64,000 nt of DNA, taken from assembly GCF_003075095.1 (NCBI RefSeq), contig NZ_QCZF01000001.1, forward strand, positions 434,001-498,000, written 5' to 3'. The stretch is from Blastococcus litoris (GTDB lineage: Bacteria; Actinomycetota; Actinomycetes; Mycobacteriales; Geodermatophilaceae). The translations under genes and the position numbers were made by a program. The notes below the pieces were generated by a model, which was not told where the DNA came from, did no database searches, and saw only the letters and a list, made by a program, of their open reading frames with translations. This document shows positions 25,168 to 34,381 of the stretch, one piece after another (the stretch's first letter is position 1; each line of letters begins with the position of its first letter).

Positions 25168-26457
25168 TTACTTCCCTGCCGGGACCCAGTCCGGGCGCAG
25201 CGGTGGGGGCGCGCCACCCGGCTTCTGCAGCAGCACCTGGTTGACGCCCAGCTTCCCGCTCTCGAAGGCCAGGGCGCTGGCGCTCATGTACAGCCGCCAC
25301 ACCCGCGCCCTGCCCTCGCCGGCCAGCGCCACCGCGTCGTCCCACCCCTGCTCGAGGTTGCGCACCCACGCCCGCAGGGTCAGCGCGTAGTGCCGCCGCA
25401 GGGCCTCGACGTCGATCACCTCCAGGTCTCCGGAAGCCAGGGCGCCCACCATGTCGCCGAGGGACACCAGCTCCCCGTCGGGGAAGACGTACCGGGCGAT
25501 GAAGGTGTCGTTCCGCCAGGTGGTCGCCGGCGCGGCCCAGGCGATGGCGTGGTTGAGCAGCCGGCCGCCGGGCCGCAGCAGCGCGCCGAGGGTGGCGGCG
25601 TAGGCGGGCAGCTCCGAACGCCCGACGTGCTCGGCCATCCCCACCGAGCTGATCGCGTCGAACGGACCGTCGTCGACCGCCCGGTAGTCCTGCACCCGGA
25701 TCTCGACCGAGCCGGTGAGCCCGGCCTCATCGACCCGCTTGCGCGCCAGCATCGCCTGCTCCTGGGACAGCGTGATGCCGACGACCCTCGTGCCGTACGC
25801 CCGCGCCGCGTGCATCGCCAGGCTGCCCCAGCCGCAGCCCACGTCGAGCAGCCGCAGGCCGGGGCGCAGGCCGAGCTTCCGGCAGGCCAGGTCGAGCTTG
25901 GCGTCCTGGGCGGCCTCCAGCCCGACGTCCTCGTCCGCCCAGACGGCGCAGGAGTAGACCATCGACGGCCCGAGGACCAGGCGGTAGAAGTCGTTGCCGA
26001 TGTCGTAGTGGTGCGAGACGGCGGCGGCGTCCCGCCTCCGGCTGTGCAGCCGGCCGTACCGGCCGAGACGGACCTCCTCGGGAGGTGGTGCCGGCTCCCG
26101 GCCGACCACCCCGAGTGCCAGCCCGCTCCGCACGAGCGACAACCGGTCCGCGAGCGAGAGCCGGACGTGCCCGCCCGGTGCCAGGCGACCGGTCGAGCTC
26201 AGCGCCGCGAACGGCGCGTACAGGTCCCCCTCGACGTCGAGCTCCCCGGCGACGTAGGCGCGGGCCAGACCCACCTCGTCCGGGGCCCACACCAGGCGGC
26301 GGACCGCCCGGGGCGACCGGACGACGACCAGCGGCGCGTCGTCCGGGCCGGCCTCGCTGCCGTCCCAGGCGCGCAGCCGCACGGGCAGCGGGTCGATCCC
26401 CAGGACCAGGGCCAGGGCCGTGGCCAGTTGCTCCGCGACGGGCGTCGTCTCCGTCAT
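25168..26457 (-). CDS. cfa: Cyclopropane-fatty-acyl-phospholipid synthase (SAM-dependent)
   Basis: This 429-aa enzyme transfers a methylene group from S-adenosylmethionine to the cis double bond of membrane phospholipid acyl chains. The N-terminal 130 residues are the lipid-binding domain (WAPDEVGLARAYVAGELDVEGDL, split as WAPDEVGLARAYV and AGELDVEGDL). The methyltransferase core has DIGNDFYRLVLGPSMVYSCA, the SAM loop LLDVGCGWGSLAMHAA, GITLSQEQ and VQDYR. The conserved SVGMAEHVG holds the active-site Glu. ATG 26457 follows AGGAGG. It is placed between two helicase-family genes with gaps of 80-94 bases, possibly in one transcript. Confidence 0.93.
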   Translation of the reverse strand: MTETTPVAEQLATALALVLGIDPLPVRLRAWDGSEAGPDDAPLVVVRSPRAVRRLVWAPDEVGLARAYVAGELDVEGDLYAPFAALSSTGRLAPGGHVRLSLADRLSLVRSGLALGVVGREPAPPPEEVRLGRYGRLHSRRRDAAAVSHHYDIGNDFYRLVLGPSMVYSCAVWADEDVGLEAAQDAKLDLACRKLGLRPGLRLLDVGCGWGSLAMHAARAYGTRVVGITLSQEQAMLARKRVDEAGLTGSVEIRVQDYRAVDDGPFDAISSVGMAEHVGRSELPAYAATLGALLRPGGRLLNHAIAWAAPATTWRNDTFIARYVFPDGELVSLGDMVGALASGDLEVIDVEALRRHYALTLRAWVRNLEQGWDDAVALAGEGRARVWRLYMSASALAFESGKLGVNQVLLQKPGGAPPPLRPDWVPAGK

Positions 26458-26537
26458 GAGCGCCTCCTGCTGGACGCCGGACGCGGTGGATCTTGCACCA
26501 GCGGCCGGAGCCGCACCACCGCCTTCGGCCTCGCGCG

Positions 26538-28787
26538 CTACTCGGCGGGCCGGTCCTCCTCGACCAGCGCGACCGAGGTGATGCGGTGCACGGCGAAGGT
26601 GCTGTTCTCGCCCCGCCGCTCGTCGTAGCCCTGGAGGAAGCCGCCGACCAGCGACACCGGGCGCACCACGCGCTGGCTGCCGCTGCCCTGCGCGTCGACG
26701 TACCCGAGCCACACGGGCGCGCCCTCCCGGACCGCGCGCGAGAGCAGCTCCAGCGTCGTCGCCGTCGTCACCCCCGGCACCTGCCGGACGGCCTCGCCGC
26801 GGCGGGCCGACAGCGCGGCGTCCCCGGCGCGCATCTGGCGCACGGTCGCGCCCACCTCGTCGGGGGTGAGCGCCCTCGGAGCCGGCGCGGAGTCGGCTGT
26901 CTTGCGGCCGAGCGCGCGCGGGCGGGCCGGGGGCCGGGTGAGGACGGCGCCGCCGGCGCGCTCGCCCGCCGGCGCGTAGCCCGCCTCGCGGAGCGCGGTG
27001 AGCACCTCGTCGGCACCCAGGCCGCTGACCAGCACCCCGGGCGCGAGCCGGCGGAGCTCGGCCGACGCCGTCCGCCGGTCGTTGAGCACCTGCGACAGCA
27101 GGCCGTGGTCGTCGGACCGCACGTAGGACTCGATGGACCCCACGCGCAGCCGCCCGTGCTGCCGGGCGACGTCGTCGATCAGGTAGTCGAGCGCCTGGGG
27201 GACCGGCGTGCGGGAGGACCGGCCGAAGAAGTCGTGCAGGTCGGAGGCGGACCAGCCGGCGTCCAGGGCCCGGCGGACGCTGGGCTCCGACACCCGGAAG
27301 ACCGTCGCGCCACCGGAGGACTCGACGTCCGCGACGACCGCGAGGGTGTCGGCCAGCTCGGCGACCAGCGGCCCGGGCGCGATCAGCGAGAGGTCGGGCT
27401 GGGCGAGCACGTGGTCGACCGGCTCCGGCAGCAGGCCGCGCATGCCGTCGGCCGCGCCGTCCTCCCCGGAGGCGAGGAGCCCGCGGCCGGCCGTCGACAG
27501 CACCCCGCCGACGAGGACGCCGAGCCGCGCGGCCTCCTCGAGCATGCCGGGGACGGGCGCCAGGCGGTCGGCCCGCCGCGGCGTCCGCCAGCGCAGCAGC
27601 GCCACCAGGTCGTCGGGCGCGAGCCCAGAACCGGCGGGGTACTCGCCGAGCACCGTCAGCGCCGCCCGCCGGATCGCCGGGGCGGTGTGCCGGGTCAGGT
27701 CGGGCGACAGCGGGTTCACCGCCTTGCCGGCGACGTCGCGCTGCCCCACCAGCGAGGGCAGCCGGACCCCGGTGAGCCAGCCCCCGGCCAGCACCGCCCA
27801 GCGGTCGGGCAGGTCCTGCTCGCGCCAGATGTCGTAGGCGCGGGTGGGCAGCCACTCGTCGCGGTGCGGGCCGCCGACGTCCAGCAGCCCCGCGGCGTAG
27901 GCCAGCTCCAGCAGCCAGGCGGCCTCGGGCTCGCCGACGTGCAGCGCCTTCGCCAGCCGCTTCTGGTCCCGGACCCCCACGCCGCCGCTGCGCAGCAGCC
28001 CGGCCGGCTCCTCCTCGAGCAGCGTCAGCAGCTCGCCGATCCGGCCGACGCTCTCCAGCGCCGCGCCGGCCGCCCGCCGGTCGACCGACTCGACGTCGCG
28101 GGTGACGACCGCCGGCTCGGGGCGCAGCTTCGGCGGGCCGTAGGGGGAGTCGCCCCGCAGGTGCAGGCCGATCTCGCGGGGCAGCTCGACGTTCAGGGCG
28201 TCGATGCGGGCCAGCAGCCCTCGTTGCAGCAGCCGGCGGGCCGGCGTCGAGCCGCCGTTGGGGGAGTCGGGCAGGTGCCCGACCGGGCGCTCGCCGGCCA
28301 GGCGCTCGAGCACCTCGCGCTCCTCCGGCGCCAGCTCGGCGATCGTCGCCGCGAGGTCCGACGGCAGCTGCACGCGCAGCTCCGTCGCCCGGCGGCCCAG
28401 ACCGCCCGGGTGCCGGACGGCGCGGCGGACCGGGTCGGGGGCGTGCAGGGCGTCATCGCCCCACAGCAGGGCGCGCGTGGTGAGCCGCTCGAGACCGGTC
28501 TCGAGGACGTCGTCCGGCACGTCGGGCAGCGCCGCGATCAGCTCGTCGGGTGCGACGCCGTCGGTCGGGGCGAGCAGGACGACGTCGAGCACCTGCAGGG
28601 TGGCGGCGTCCAGCTCGTCGAGGGCGCGGTCGACCGACACGGGCACCGCGAGCCGGCTGGCGAGGGCGACGAGGTCGGACGGCGCCGGGCGCGCCACGTC
28701 GGGGCGGGCCGCCAGGAGCGCGCTCAGCTGCTCGTCGCTGCGGGTGCGCAGCCAGCCGGCCAGCGTCGCAGGGGGGTCCGTGGGCAT
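26538..28787 (-). CDS. Helicase-associated (Helicase_C_3) XPB-partner protein
   Basis: This 749-aa protein belongs to the actinobacterial family that carries a Helicase_C_3 / XPB-Ssl2-like domain without an ATPase core. Its N-terminus (TLAGWLRTRSDEQLSALLAARPD, given as TLAGWLRTRSDEQLSALL) is a winged-helix-like repeat found in this family. The middle is Arg/Leu-rich. The C-terminal region (residues 670-749) contains a WYL-like fold: VWLGYVDAQGSGSQRVVRPVS, then GFLQGYDERRGENSTFAVHRI. It likely acts with the XPB helicase downstream. ATG 28787 has TAGCGT 7 bases upstream. It is the first gene of this minus-strand group. Confidence 0.85.
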   Translation of the reverse strand: MPTDPPATLAGWLRTRSDEQLSALLAARPDVARPAPSDLVALASRLAVPVSVDRALDELDAATLQVLDVVLLAPTDGVAPDELIAALPDVPDDVLETGLERLTTRALLWGDDALHAPDPVRRAVRHPGGLGRRATELRVQLPSDLAATIAELAPEEREVLERLAGERPVGHLPDSPNGGSTPARRLLQRGLLARIDALNVELPREIGLHLRGDSPYGPPKLRPEPAVVTRDVESVDRRAAGAALESVGRIGELLTLLEEEPAGLLRSGGVGVRDQKRLAKALHVGEPEAAWLLELAYAAGLLDVGGPHRDEWLPTRAYDIWREQDLPDRWAVLAGGWLTGVRLPSLVGQRDVAGKAVNPLSPDLTRHTAPAIRRAALTVLGEYPAGSGLAPDDLVALLRWRTPRRADRLAPVPGMLEEAARLGVLVGGVLSTAGRGLLASGEDGAADGMRGLLPEPVDHVLAQPDLSLIAPGPLVAELADTLAVVADVESSGGATVFRVSEPSVRRALDAGWSASDLHDFFGRSSRTPVPQALDYLIDDVARQHGRLRVGSIESYVRSDDHGLLSQVLNDRRTASAELRRLAPGVLVSGLGADEVLTALREAGYAPAGERAGGAVLTRPPARPRALGRKTADSAPAPRALTPDEVGATVRQMRAGDAALSARRGEAVRQVPGVTTATTLELLSRAVREGAPVWLGYVDAQGSGSQRVVRPVSLVGGFLQGYDERRGENSTFAVHRITSVALVEEDRPAE

Positions 28788-28834
28788 CCGGTCCACGCTA
28801 CGTCGTCGGTGCAAGCGGCTGGCAGCATGACCGG

Positions 28835-29356
28835 GTGCACCCGGCCGCCGACGACCCGCAGACCCGCACCGCGCTGGCCGCGCACCAGGCGGGGGCGCTG
28901 CGCTGGTTGGGCGGCGGCGTCATCGCCGTCGTCCTCGGCGTGCTGCTCGGGACGGCAGCGGTCACCCTGGCCGGCGGCGGGCGGCGCGTGCCCGGGCTCG
29001 GGCTGGCCGTCATCGCCCTGGTCCTGCTCGGGCTGGCCGGCGTCATCGCGGGCACCGGCGCCCTGCTGCGCACGCGGCGGTGGCAGCGGGGGCTGGCGGC
29101 GACGCCGTGGCAGACCGGGCGGCTGCGCATCGCCGGGCCCGCCATCATCGCGTTCGAGCCGGACGGCTACGACGAGCTCGACCCCCTTCAGGAGCCGGTC
29201 CGCCTGCAGCTGCTGAGCACCGCCGTCTGGCGCACCCGCGCCGTCCAGGCGCTCGACGGCGGGGAGGTCCGCGCGGTCCCGGTCGGTGCGGACCAGTGGG
29301 TGCTCAGCGCCGAGGGCCTGCCCACCCTCTACGGCGCCAAGGTGGTGCGCCGGTGA
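28835..29356 (+). CDS. Hypothetical membrane protein, 173 aa
   Basis: This protein has two adjacent transmembrane helices (GGGVIAVVLGVLLGTAAVTLA and LGLAVIALVLLGLAGVIAGTGALL) and then a cytoplasmic C-terminal domain of about 100 residues. That domain begins WQRGLAATPWQTGRLRIAGP and ends WVLSAEGLPTLYGAKVVRR. The domain looks beta-rich but matches nothing I know. GTG 28835 has CAGCAT 6 bases upstream and diverges from the Helicase_C_3 gene by 47 bases. It is probably leaderless. Confidence 0.68.
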   Translation: MHPAADDPQTRTALAAHQAGALRWLGGGVIAVVLGVLLGTAAVTLAGGGRRVPGLGLAVIALVLLGLAGVIAGTGALLRTRRWQRGLAATPWQTGRLRIAGPAIIAFEPDGYDELDPLQEPVRLQLLSTAVWRTRAVQALDGGEVRAVPVGADQWVLSAEGLPTLYGAKVVRR

Positions 29357-29457
29357 CCCGACGGGCCCAGGAGGGGGCGCGTGCGTGCGCCCGGGTACGG
29401 CTCGCGAGAAGATGACCCCGACGTGCGCCGCGCGGCGCACCTGGACACGGAGGCGAC

Positions 29458-29685
29458 ATGGCCAAGCGCAACGAGAAGCACGCGCACCTGGTGGAGCCCA
29501 CCTGGGGGCAGTCCGAGGGCGGCGGCCCGCCGCTCACCGAGCTGACGAGCGAGTCCGCCGGTCCGCTGTCGCCCTTCGGTGAGGACCACAGCTTCCCGCT
29601 GCCGGTCGAGGCGCTGCGGTACGCGCACCCGACGGACAAGCCCAACCGGGCCGGCGTCCAGACGGCCGAGGGCCGCCGGCGGTGA
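29458..29685 (+). CDS. Small hypothetical protein, 75 aa
   Basis: This is a polar, probably disordered protein: [20 protein letters not shown], then a Gly/Pro/Ser-rich centre, ending in [19 protein letters not shown]. It has GGAGG five bases before the ATG. The stop overlaps the GTG of the acyl-CoA synthetase gene (GTGA at 29682-29685), so the two are translationally coupled. Function is unknown. Confidence 0.65.
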   Translation: MAKRNEKHAHLVEPTWGQSEGGGPPLTELTSESAGPLSPFGEDHSFPLPVEALRYAHPTDKPNRAGVQTAEGRRR

Positions 29686-31337
29686 GCGCGCCCGCGCTGC
29701 CGTCCTACAGCAGCGGGACCTCGACGGTCCCCCTGCTGGGCGACACGATCGGGGCGAACCTCGATCGGACGGCGGCGCGGGTGGGTGACCACGAGGCGCT
29801 GGTCGAGTGCGCCACGGGTCGCCGGTTCAGCTACCCCGAGCTGGTCGCCGAGGTCGACGCCTGCGCGCTCGGCCTGGACGCCCTGGGGGTGCGGAAGGGG
29901 GACCGGGTCGGCATCTGGGCGCCCAACTGCGCCGAGTGGGTCTTCGTCCAGTACGGGACGGCGAAGCTCGGCGCGATCCTGGTCAACATCAACCCGGCCT
30001 ACCGCACCCACGAGCTGTCCTACGTGCTGCGCCAGGCCGGCATCTCCGTGCTGATCAGCGCCCCGGACTTCAAGACCAGCGACTACCGGGCGATGGTCGT
30101 CGAGGTCCGGGACCAGTGCCCGGAGCTGCGCGAGGTCGTCTTCCTCGGCGACGACGCCTGGAACCGGCTGCTGGAGACCGGCCGGGCCGCCGACCGCGAC
30201 CTCCTGGTGCGCCGGGAGGCCGAGCTCTCGGCCGACGACCCCATCAACATCCAGTACACGTCGGGGACCACGGGGTTCCCGAAGGGCGCCACGCTCACCC
30301 ACCACAACCTGCTCAACAACGGGTTCTTCGTGGGTGAGGGCTGCGGCTACACCGAGGCCGACCGCGTCTGCATCCCGGTGCCCTACTACCACTGCTTCGG
30401 CATGGGCATGGGCAACCTCGGAGCCACCTCGCACGGCGCGACGATGGTCATCCCGGCGCCCGGGTTCGACCCCGCGCTGACGCTGAAGGCCGTGCAGGAC
30501 GAGCGCTGCACCTCGCTGTACGGCGTCCCGACGATGTTCATCGCCGAGCTGGCCCTGCCCGGCTTCGCCGACTACGACCTCTCCTCGCTGCGCACCGGGA
30601 TCATGGCCGGCTCACCGTGCCCGGTCGAGGTGATGAAGCGGGTGGTCAGCGAGATGGGCATGACCGAGGTGACCATCTGCTACGGCATGACGGAGACGTC
30701 GCCGGTCTCGACCCAGACCGGCGCCGACGACGACCTCGACCGGCGGACGTCGACGGTCGGGCAGGTCCACCCGCACCTCGAGGTGAAGGTCGTCGACCCG
30801 GAGACCGGCCTGACCGTGCCGCGCGGGACGCCGGGGGAGTTCTGCACCCGCGGCTACTCGGTGATGCTCGGCTACTGGGAGGAGCCGGAGAAGACCGCCG
30901 AGGTCATCGACCGGGCCCGCTGGATGCACACCGGCGACCTCGCGGTCATGGACGACGAGGGGTACCTCAACATCGTCGGCCGGATCAAGGACATGGTCAT
31001 CCGCGGCGGGGAGAACGTGTACCCGCGGGAGATCGAGGAGTTCCTCTACAGCCACCCCGACGTCGTCGACGCCCAGGTCATCGGCGTCCCCGACGAGCGG
31101 TACGGCGAGGAGCTCATGGCCTGGGTGCGGCTGCGCGAGGGAGCCGAGCCGCTCACCGCGGAGGCCCTCCGGGAGTTCTGCGCGGGCAGGCTGGCCCACT
31201 ACAAGGTCCCGCGCTACGTGAAGGTCGTCGAGGAGTTCCCGATGACGGTCACCGGCAAGATCCGCAAGGTCGAGATGCGCGAGGTCTCGGTCGAGGAGCT
31301 CGGGCTCCAGTCGGCTGCCGCCGTCCGCAACGCCTAG
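29682..31337 (+). CDS. AMP-binding acyl-CoA synthetase (FadD-like)
   Basis: This 551-aa ligase activates a carboxylic acid with ATP to an acyl-adenylate and then to acyl-CoA. Motifs: the P-loop-like [21 protein letters not shown] at about residue 190, [10 protein letters not shown] (A5), the hinge [36 protein letters not shown] (given by its parts [20 protein letters not shown] and [14 protein letters not shown]) and the catalytic Lys in MTVTGKIRK near the end. The sequence resembles medium/long-chain fatty-acyl-CoA synthetases of actinobacteria. It starts inside the preceding small gene's stop. Substrate chain length is not decided by sequence. Confidence 0.93.
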   Translation: MSAPALPSYSSGTSTVPLLGDTIGANLDRTAARVGDHEALVECATGRRFSYPELVAEVDACALGLDALGVRKGDRVGIWAPNCAEWVFVQYGTAKLGAILVNINPAYRTHELSYVLRQAGISVLISAPDFKTSDYRAMVVEVRDQCPELREVVFLGDDAWNRLLETGRAADRDLLVRREAELSADDPINIQYTSGTTGFPKGATLTHHNLLNNGFFVGEGCGYTEADRVCIPVPYYHCFGMGMGNLGATSHGATMVIPAPGFDPALTLKAVQDERCTSLYGVPTMFIAELALPGFADYDLSSLRTGIMAGSPCPVEVMKRVVSEMGMTEVTICYGMTETSPVSTQTGADDDLDRRTSTVGQVHPHLEVKVVDPETGLTVPRGTPGEFCTRGYSVMLGYWEEPEKTAEVIDRARWMHTGDLAVMDDEGYLNIVGRIKDMVIRGGENVYPREIEEFLYSHPDVVDAQVIGVPDERYGEELMAWVRLREGAEPLTAEALREFCAGRLAHYKVPRYVKVVEEFPMTVTGKIRKVEMREVSVEELGLQSAAAVRNA

Positions 31338-31359
31338 AGACTCTCTGTACGGAAGGGGT

Positions 31360-31680
31360 CTAGGCGTTGGCCTTCGAGGACGGGGTCAGCCGCACGATCA
31401 GCTTGGACAGCAGGCTGCCCACCACGACCCAGATCAGCGCGGCCAGCCCGTCGTTGATCGCCTCGGCGATCTTCGGGTCCGACGGCGTGAACAGGTCCTT
31501 GGTGAACCAGCCGAAGGTGTCCCGCCAGCCGGCGGTGAAGCTGACCAGCCCGTTGGCCGGGTTCGCCTCGAACAGCACGAAGACCGCGTGGATCACGATC
31601 ACCGCGGCGATCACCGAGCACACGACCCGCACGATCGTGGCGACGAGCGAGAAGACGCGGGCTGCACCGTTGCTGGCCAT
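31360..31680 (-). CDS. Small hypothetical membrane protein, 106 aa
   Basis: This protein has two transmembrane helices: VFSLVATIVRVVCSVIAAVIVIHAVFVLF near the N-terminus (given as VVCSVIAAVIVIHAVFVLF) and LAALIWVVVGSLLSKLIVRL near the C-terminus. Between them is an extracytoplasmic or cytoplasmic loop with GWRDTFGWFTKDLFTPSDPK. ATG 31680 has CACGAT 7 bases upstream. It converges on the acyl-CoA synthetase gene with only 22 bases between stops. The family (small actinobacterial two-TM protein with a GWFxxLF loop) is familiar, but its role is not known. Confidence 0.72.
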   Translation of the reverse strand: MASNGAARVFSLVATIVRVVCSVIAAVIVIHAVFVLFEANPANGLVSFTAGWRDTFGWFTKDLFTPSDPKIAEAINDGLAALIWVVVGSLLSKLIVRLTPSSKANA

Positions 31681-31731
31681 GCACCGCATCGTGGCGCAGC
31701 GGCGCCCGGTGCGCGAGTCGTCGGGTAACAG

Positions 31732-32499
31732 TCAGGTCGCGCCGACGGGGACGACGAGCGCGCGGTGGTCCGACAGCGGCAGCTGGACCGCCTCGGCCGG
31801 CCCGGTGGCCGCCAGCCCGCCCCGCACCAGGACGTGGTCGAGCTGGCGGCGCGGGCGGCCCGCCGGGAACGTCGTCGCCGTCGCGACCGGCCGCAGGCCG
31901 CTGACCTTGGCCGCCTGCGCCTGCTGCATGTTGAGGTCCCCCATCAGGACCAGCGGTTCCCGCGTGCCGGTCAACGACCGCACGAGCCGGCGGAGCTGGG
32001 AACCGCTCCAGCCGGGGATGAACGACAGGTGGGTGTTGCACACCGTGAACTGGCCGAACGGGCCGTCCAGGACGGCGGCGACCGCCACCCGCGGCTCGTC
32101 CCGGGCCAGGAACGGACGTCGGGTCATGGGCGACCACAGCGGGACGCTGACCCGCAGCGGCGGCAGCCGCACCACCCGCCAGGAGACGACCGGGTACCGG
32201 GACAGCAGCGAGACGCCGTAGCTGGCCGAGCCCGGCTGCTCGTCCCCGGTGGCGGCCATCCACGTGCCGCCCGGCGTCCCGGACAGCGCGGCCACGAACT
32301 GCGAGTCGACGGCGCCCATCGCCTCGGCGGCCACGGCGGTGAGGTCGGCGCCCAGCGACCGGGGCTGGTCGCGGTCGACCTCCTGGAGCCCGAGCACGTC
32401 GGCGTCCAGGCTCTTGATCGCCCCGGCCAGGCGGTCGACGTCGACGCGGCCGTCCTCGAGCGAGCGCCCGTGCAGGATGTTGAAAGTCGCGATGCGCAC
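31732..32499 (-). CDS. Endonuclease/exonuclease/phosphatase (EEP) family protein
   Basis: This 255-aa protein has the DNase I-like fold used by nucleases and phosphoesterases. Family motifs in order are RIATFNILHG (Asn ligand), LQEVDRDQPRS (Glu metal ligand), FTVCNTHLSF, LVLMGDLNMQ (Asp/Asn) and the C-terminal SDHRALVVPV (Asp-His catalytic pair). All active-site residues are present. It has no signal peptide, so a cytoplasmic phosphoesterase is expected. GTG 32499 follows AGGGAG and puts RIATFN at the N-terminus, as in relatives. Confidence 0.9.
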   Translation of the reverse strand: MRIATFNILHGRSLEDGRVDVDRLAGAIKSLDADVLGLQEVDRDQPRSLGADLTAVAAEAMGAVDSQFVAALSGTPGGTWMAATGDEQPGSASYGVSLLSRYPVVSWRVVRLPPLRVSVPLWSPMTRRPFLARDEPRVAVAAVLDGPFGQFTVCNTHLSFIPGWSGSQLRRLVRSLTGTREPLVLMGDLNMQQAQAAKVSGLRPVATATTFPAGRPRRQLDHVLVRGGLAATGPAEAVQLPLSDHRALVVPVGAT

Positions 32500-32575
32500 A
32501 GGCTCCCTGTGCCCCGAGCGTGCGGGTTCTACCGCCGATGTTCGCCCGGCCGCCGCACGGGGGTAGCTGTGCGGT

Positions 32576-33142
32576 GTGCAGCCATCGGAGCGGGACGAGA
32601 TCCGCGACCTCCTCAAGCGGACCGCCGTCGCGTTGAAGCAGGGCGACGTGCCGTTCGCCCTGTGCGGCGGCTACGCGGCGTGGGTCCGTGGCGCGCCGGA
32701 GCCCGACCACGACGCCGACTTCCTGGTGCCCGCGGCCGAGTCGGAGCGGGCGGCGAAGGTGCTCGCCGAGGCCGGCCTCGAGATCTCGGACCCGCCGGAG
32801 GACTGGCTGACCAAGGTCGTCAGCGGCGACTCCTTCGTCGACGTCCTGTGGCGGACCTGCGGGCACCCGGTGGAGACCGACCTCATCGACCGGGCGGAGA
32901 TCCTCCCGGTCCTGTCGGTGCACATGCCGGTGCTGCGGGCGACCGACATCGTCACCACGAAGCTGATGGCGCTCGACGAGCACTACTGCGACTTCTCGCG
33001 GATGCTCCCGGTCGCCCGGGCCCTGCGCGAGCAGGTCGACTGGGCGGAGGTGTCGCGGGCCGTCGCCGGCAACGACTTCGCCGTCGTCTTCCTCGAGCTG
33101 CTCGACCGGCTGGACGTCGTCCCCAAGGCCGCTGCCGCCTGA
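32576..33142 (+). CDS. Nucleotidyltransferase family protein
   Basis: This 188-aa protein has the fold of minimal or MNT-like nucleotidyltransferases. It shows an initial helix, FALCGGYAAWVRGAPEPDHDADFLVP with the G-G motif and the paired acidic DHDADF, and later LRATDIVTTKLMALDEHYCDF with a conserved Lys. Such enzymes transfer a nucleotide to a small molecule or protein, and some act in toxin-antitoxin pairs. No partner (HEPN) gene is adjacent. GTG 32576 has TAGCTG 6 bases upstream, another leaderless candidate. Confidence 0.82.
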   Translation: MQPSERDEIRDLLKRTAVALKQGDVPFALCGGYAAWVRGAPEPDHDADFLVPAAESERAAKVLAEAGLEISDPPEDWLTKVVSGDSFVDVLWRTCGHPVETDLIDRAEILPVLSVHMPVLRATDIVTTKLMALDEHYCDFSRMLPVARALREQVDWAEVSRAVAGNDFAVVFLELLDRLDVVPKAAAA

Positions 33143-33154
33143 CCGCGCCGCCGA

Positions 33155-33475
33155 TCAGGCGGGCAGGACCACCGCGACGGCGGTGAGCACGCCCACCACC
33201 AGGACCGTCGCCGTGACGCAGGCGGCCGACCACGGTGCCGCCGCACCGCGTCCGGCGGCGACCTTGCGTCGCACGTCCCGGTCGCGTGCGGGGGCCAGCG
33301 CGCCGAGGACGGCCAGGCCCAGCAGGGCAGCGGCGCCGGCCAGGAGCAGCACGACCGGCTGGGACTCCCGGACGGCGCGGTGACCGAGCAGCCCCGCCAC
33401 CGCGAGGACGCCGAGCCCGGTGCGCTGCCAGGCGAGCGCGGTCCGATCCGGCTGGGTCTCGACCGGCGCCGTCAC
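33155..33475 (-). CDS. DUF202 membrane protein (second of pair)
   Basis: This 106-aa protein has three transmembrane helices: GLGVLAVAGLLGHR, PVVLLLAGAAALLGLAVLGAL and ACVTATVLVVGVLTAVAVVLPA. The opening DRTALAWQRTGL is the DUF202 motif (RTxLAWxRTxL), also seen in YidG/YidH-type proteins. Its GTG overlaps the stop of the upstream DUF202 gene by 4 bases (GTGA), so the two are made together and probably form a hetero-complex. Function is unknown. Confidence 0.85.
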   Translation of the reverse strand: MTAPVETQPDRTALAWQRTGLGVLAVAGLLGHRAVRESQPVVLLLAGAAALLGLAVLGALAPARDRDVRRKVAAGRGAAAPWSAACVTATVLVVGVLTAVAVVLPA

Positions 33476-33831
33476 CGGCCGATCACCTCGACGCCGACCA
33501 GGACGGCGACGACCACGATGACGGCGGCCACCGCGGCGGCGACCGCGGGGAGCAGCCAGCTCGTCGGCAGCGGGCGGCCCGCGCCGATGGCCTCCTCGTT
33601 GGCGTGCCAGCGGCGGTACCCGGCCGCCGCGGTGGCCAGCCCGATGAGCACGAGCGCCAGGGCCACCGCCGAGCTGCCCCAGCGCACACCGAGATCGGGG
33701 GCGTACGTGGCCACCGCGACCCCGCCGGCGACCAGCGCCAGCCCGGTCCGCAGCCAGGCGAGCAGGGTGCGTTCGTTGGCCAGGGTGAACCGGTAGTCCG
33801 GGTGCGCGCCGGGGCCTGGGGAGGGGTCCAC
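33472..33831 (-). CDS. DUF202 membrane protein, YidH-like (first of pair)
   Basis: This 119-aa protein has the YidH-type opening YRFTLANERTLLAWLRTGLAL, which fits the DUF202 motif, and three transmembrane helices ending with AVAAAVAAVIVVVAVLVGVEVI (given as VAAVIVVVAVLVGVEVI). A basic loop YRRWHANEEAIGAG separates helices 2 and 3. GTG 33831 has TAGCCT 6 bases upstream, so the transcript is probably leaderless. The two-gene yidH-yidG arrangement is common in actinobacteria. No function is established. Confidence 0.88.
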   Translation of the reverse strand: MDPSPGPGAHPDYRFTLANERTLLAWLRTGLALVAGGVAVATYAPDLGVRWGSSAVALALVLIGLATAAAGYRRWHANEEAIGAGRPLPTSWLLPAVAAAVAAVIVVVAVLVGVEVIGR

Positions 33832-33985
33832 GCGGTCAGGCTAGGGCGGGGACCGGACGCGTGCGGAAAGGCAGGTCCGGGGTGCGGCGGCGGGCGGCTA
33901 ACCTGTCGGGAGAGCGGCGGCGTGCCGCCGTCGTCCTCCCGGCCTGCGTGCCGGACCCGGCAGCGAGCAAGACGAGGGATCGAAC

Positions 33986-34381
33986 GTGCCCACCGGCAAG
34001 GTCAAGTGGTTCAACCCGGAGAAGGGTTTCGGCTTCCTCGCGCGCGAGGACGGCCCCGACGTGTTCGTGCACAAGGACGCGCTCCCCGCCGGGACGTCGG
34101 AGCTCAAGCCGGGCCAGCGGGTGGAGTTCGGCATCGTCGCCGGCCGCCGTGGCGACCAGGCGCTGCAGGTCCGCATCCTCGACCCGCTGCCGTCGGTGGC
34201 GGCCACGGTCGCGGCCAAGAGCCGGAAGAAGCCCGACGAGCTGGTCCCCATCATCGAGGACCTGATCAAGCTGCTCGACGACGTCGGCGAGGGGCTGCGG
34301 CACGGCCGGCACCCCGACCGCTCGGAGTCCCGCAAGGTCGCCTCCGTGCTGCGCGCGGTCGCCTCGGACCTCGAGGCCTAA
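33986..34381 (+). CDS. Cold-shock domain protein with C-terminal helical extension
   Basis: This 131-aa protein has a cold-shock domain at residues 1-65 ([21 protein letters not shown], given as [19 protein letters not shown], then [10 protein letters not shown]) and a 65-residue helical tail, [20 protein letters not shown] to [16 protein letters not shown]. This longer form is distinct from the 66-aa CspA in this window and is typical of actinobacteria, where it is kept next to the DUF2771/MFS/DUF3027 genes. GTG 33986 has a weak GAGGGA site. It likely binds RNA, with the tail used for dimerisation or partner binding. Confidence 0.9.
   Translation: MPTGKVKWFNPEKGFGFLAREDGPDVFVHKDALPAGTSELKPGQRVEFGIVAGRRGDQALQVRILDPLPSVAATVAAKSRKKPDELVPIIEDLIKLLDDVGEGLRHGRHPDRSESRKVASVLRAVASDLEA

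Noticed and set aside
20089-28787. Two helicases plus membrane protein and methyltransferase-fold enzyme as a phage-defence island
   Set aside because: The XPB and Helicase_C_3 proteins are core actinobacterial genes, the methyltransferase is a cyclopropane synthase, and there are no nuclease, integrase or mobile-element features.
31360-33142. Nucleotidyltransferase with its neighbours as a MNT/HEPN toxin-antitoxin system
   Set aside because: No HEPN-like gene is adjacent. The neighbours are an EEP-fold enzyme and a DUF202 pair on the opposite strand.
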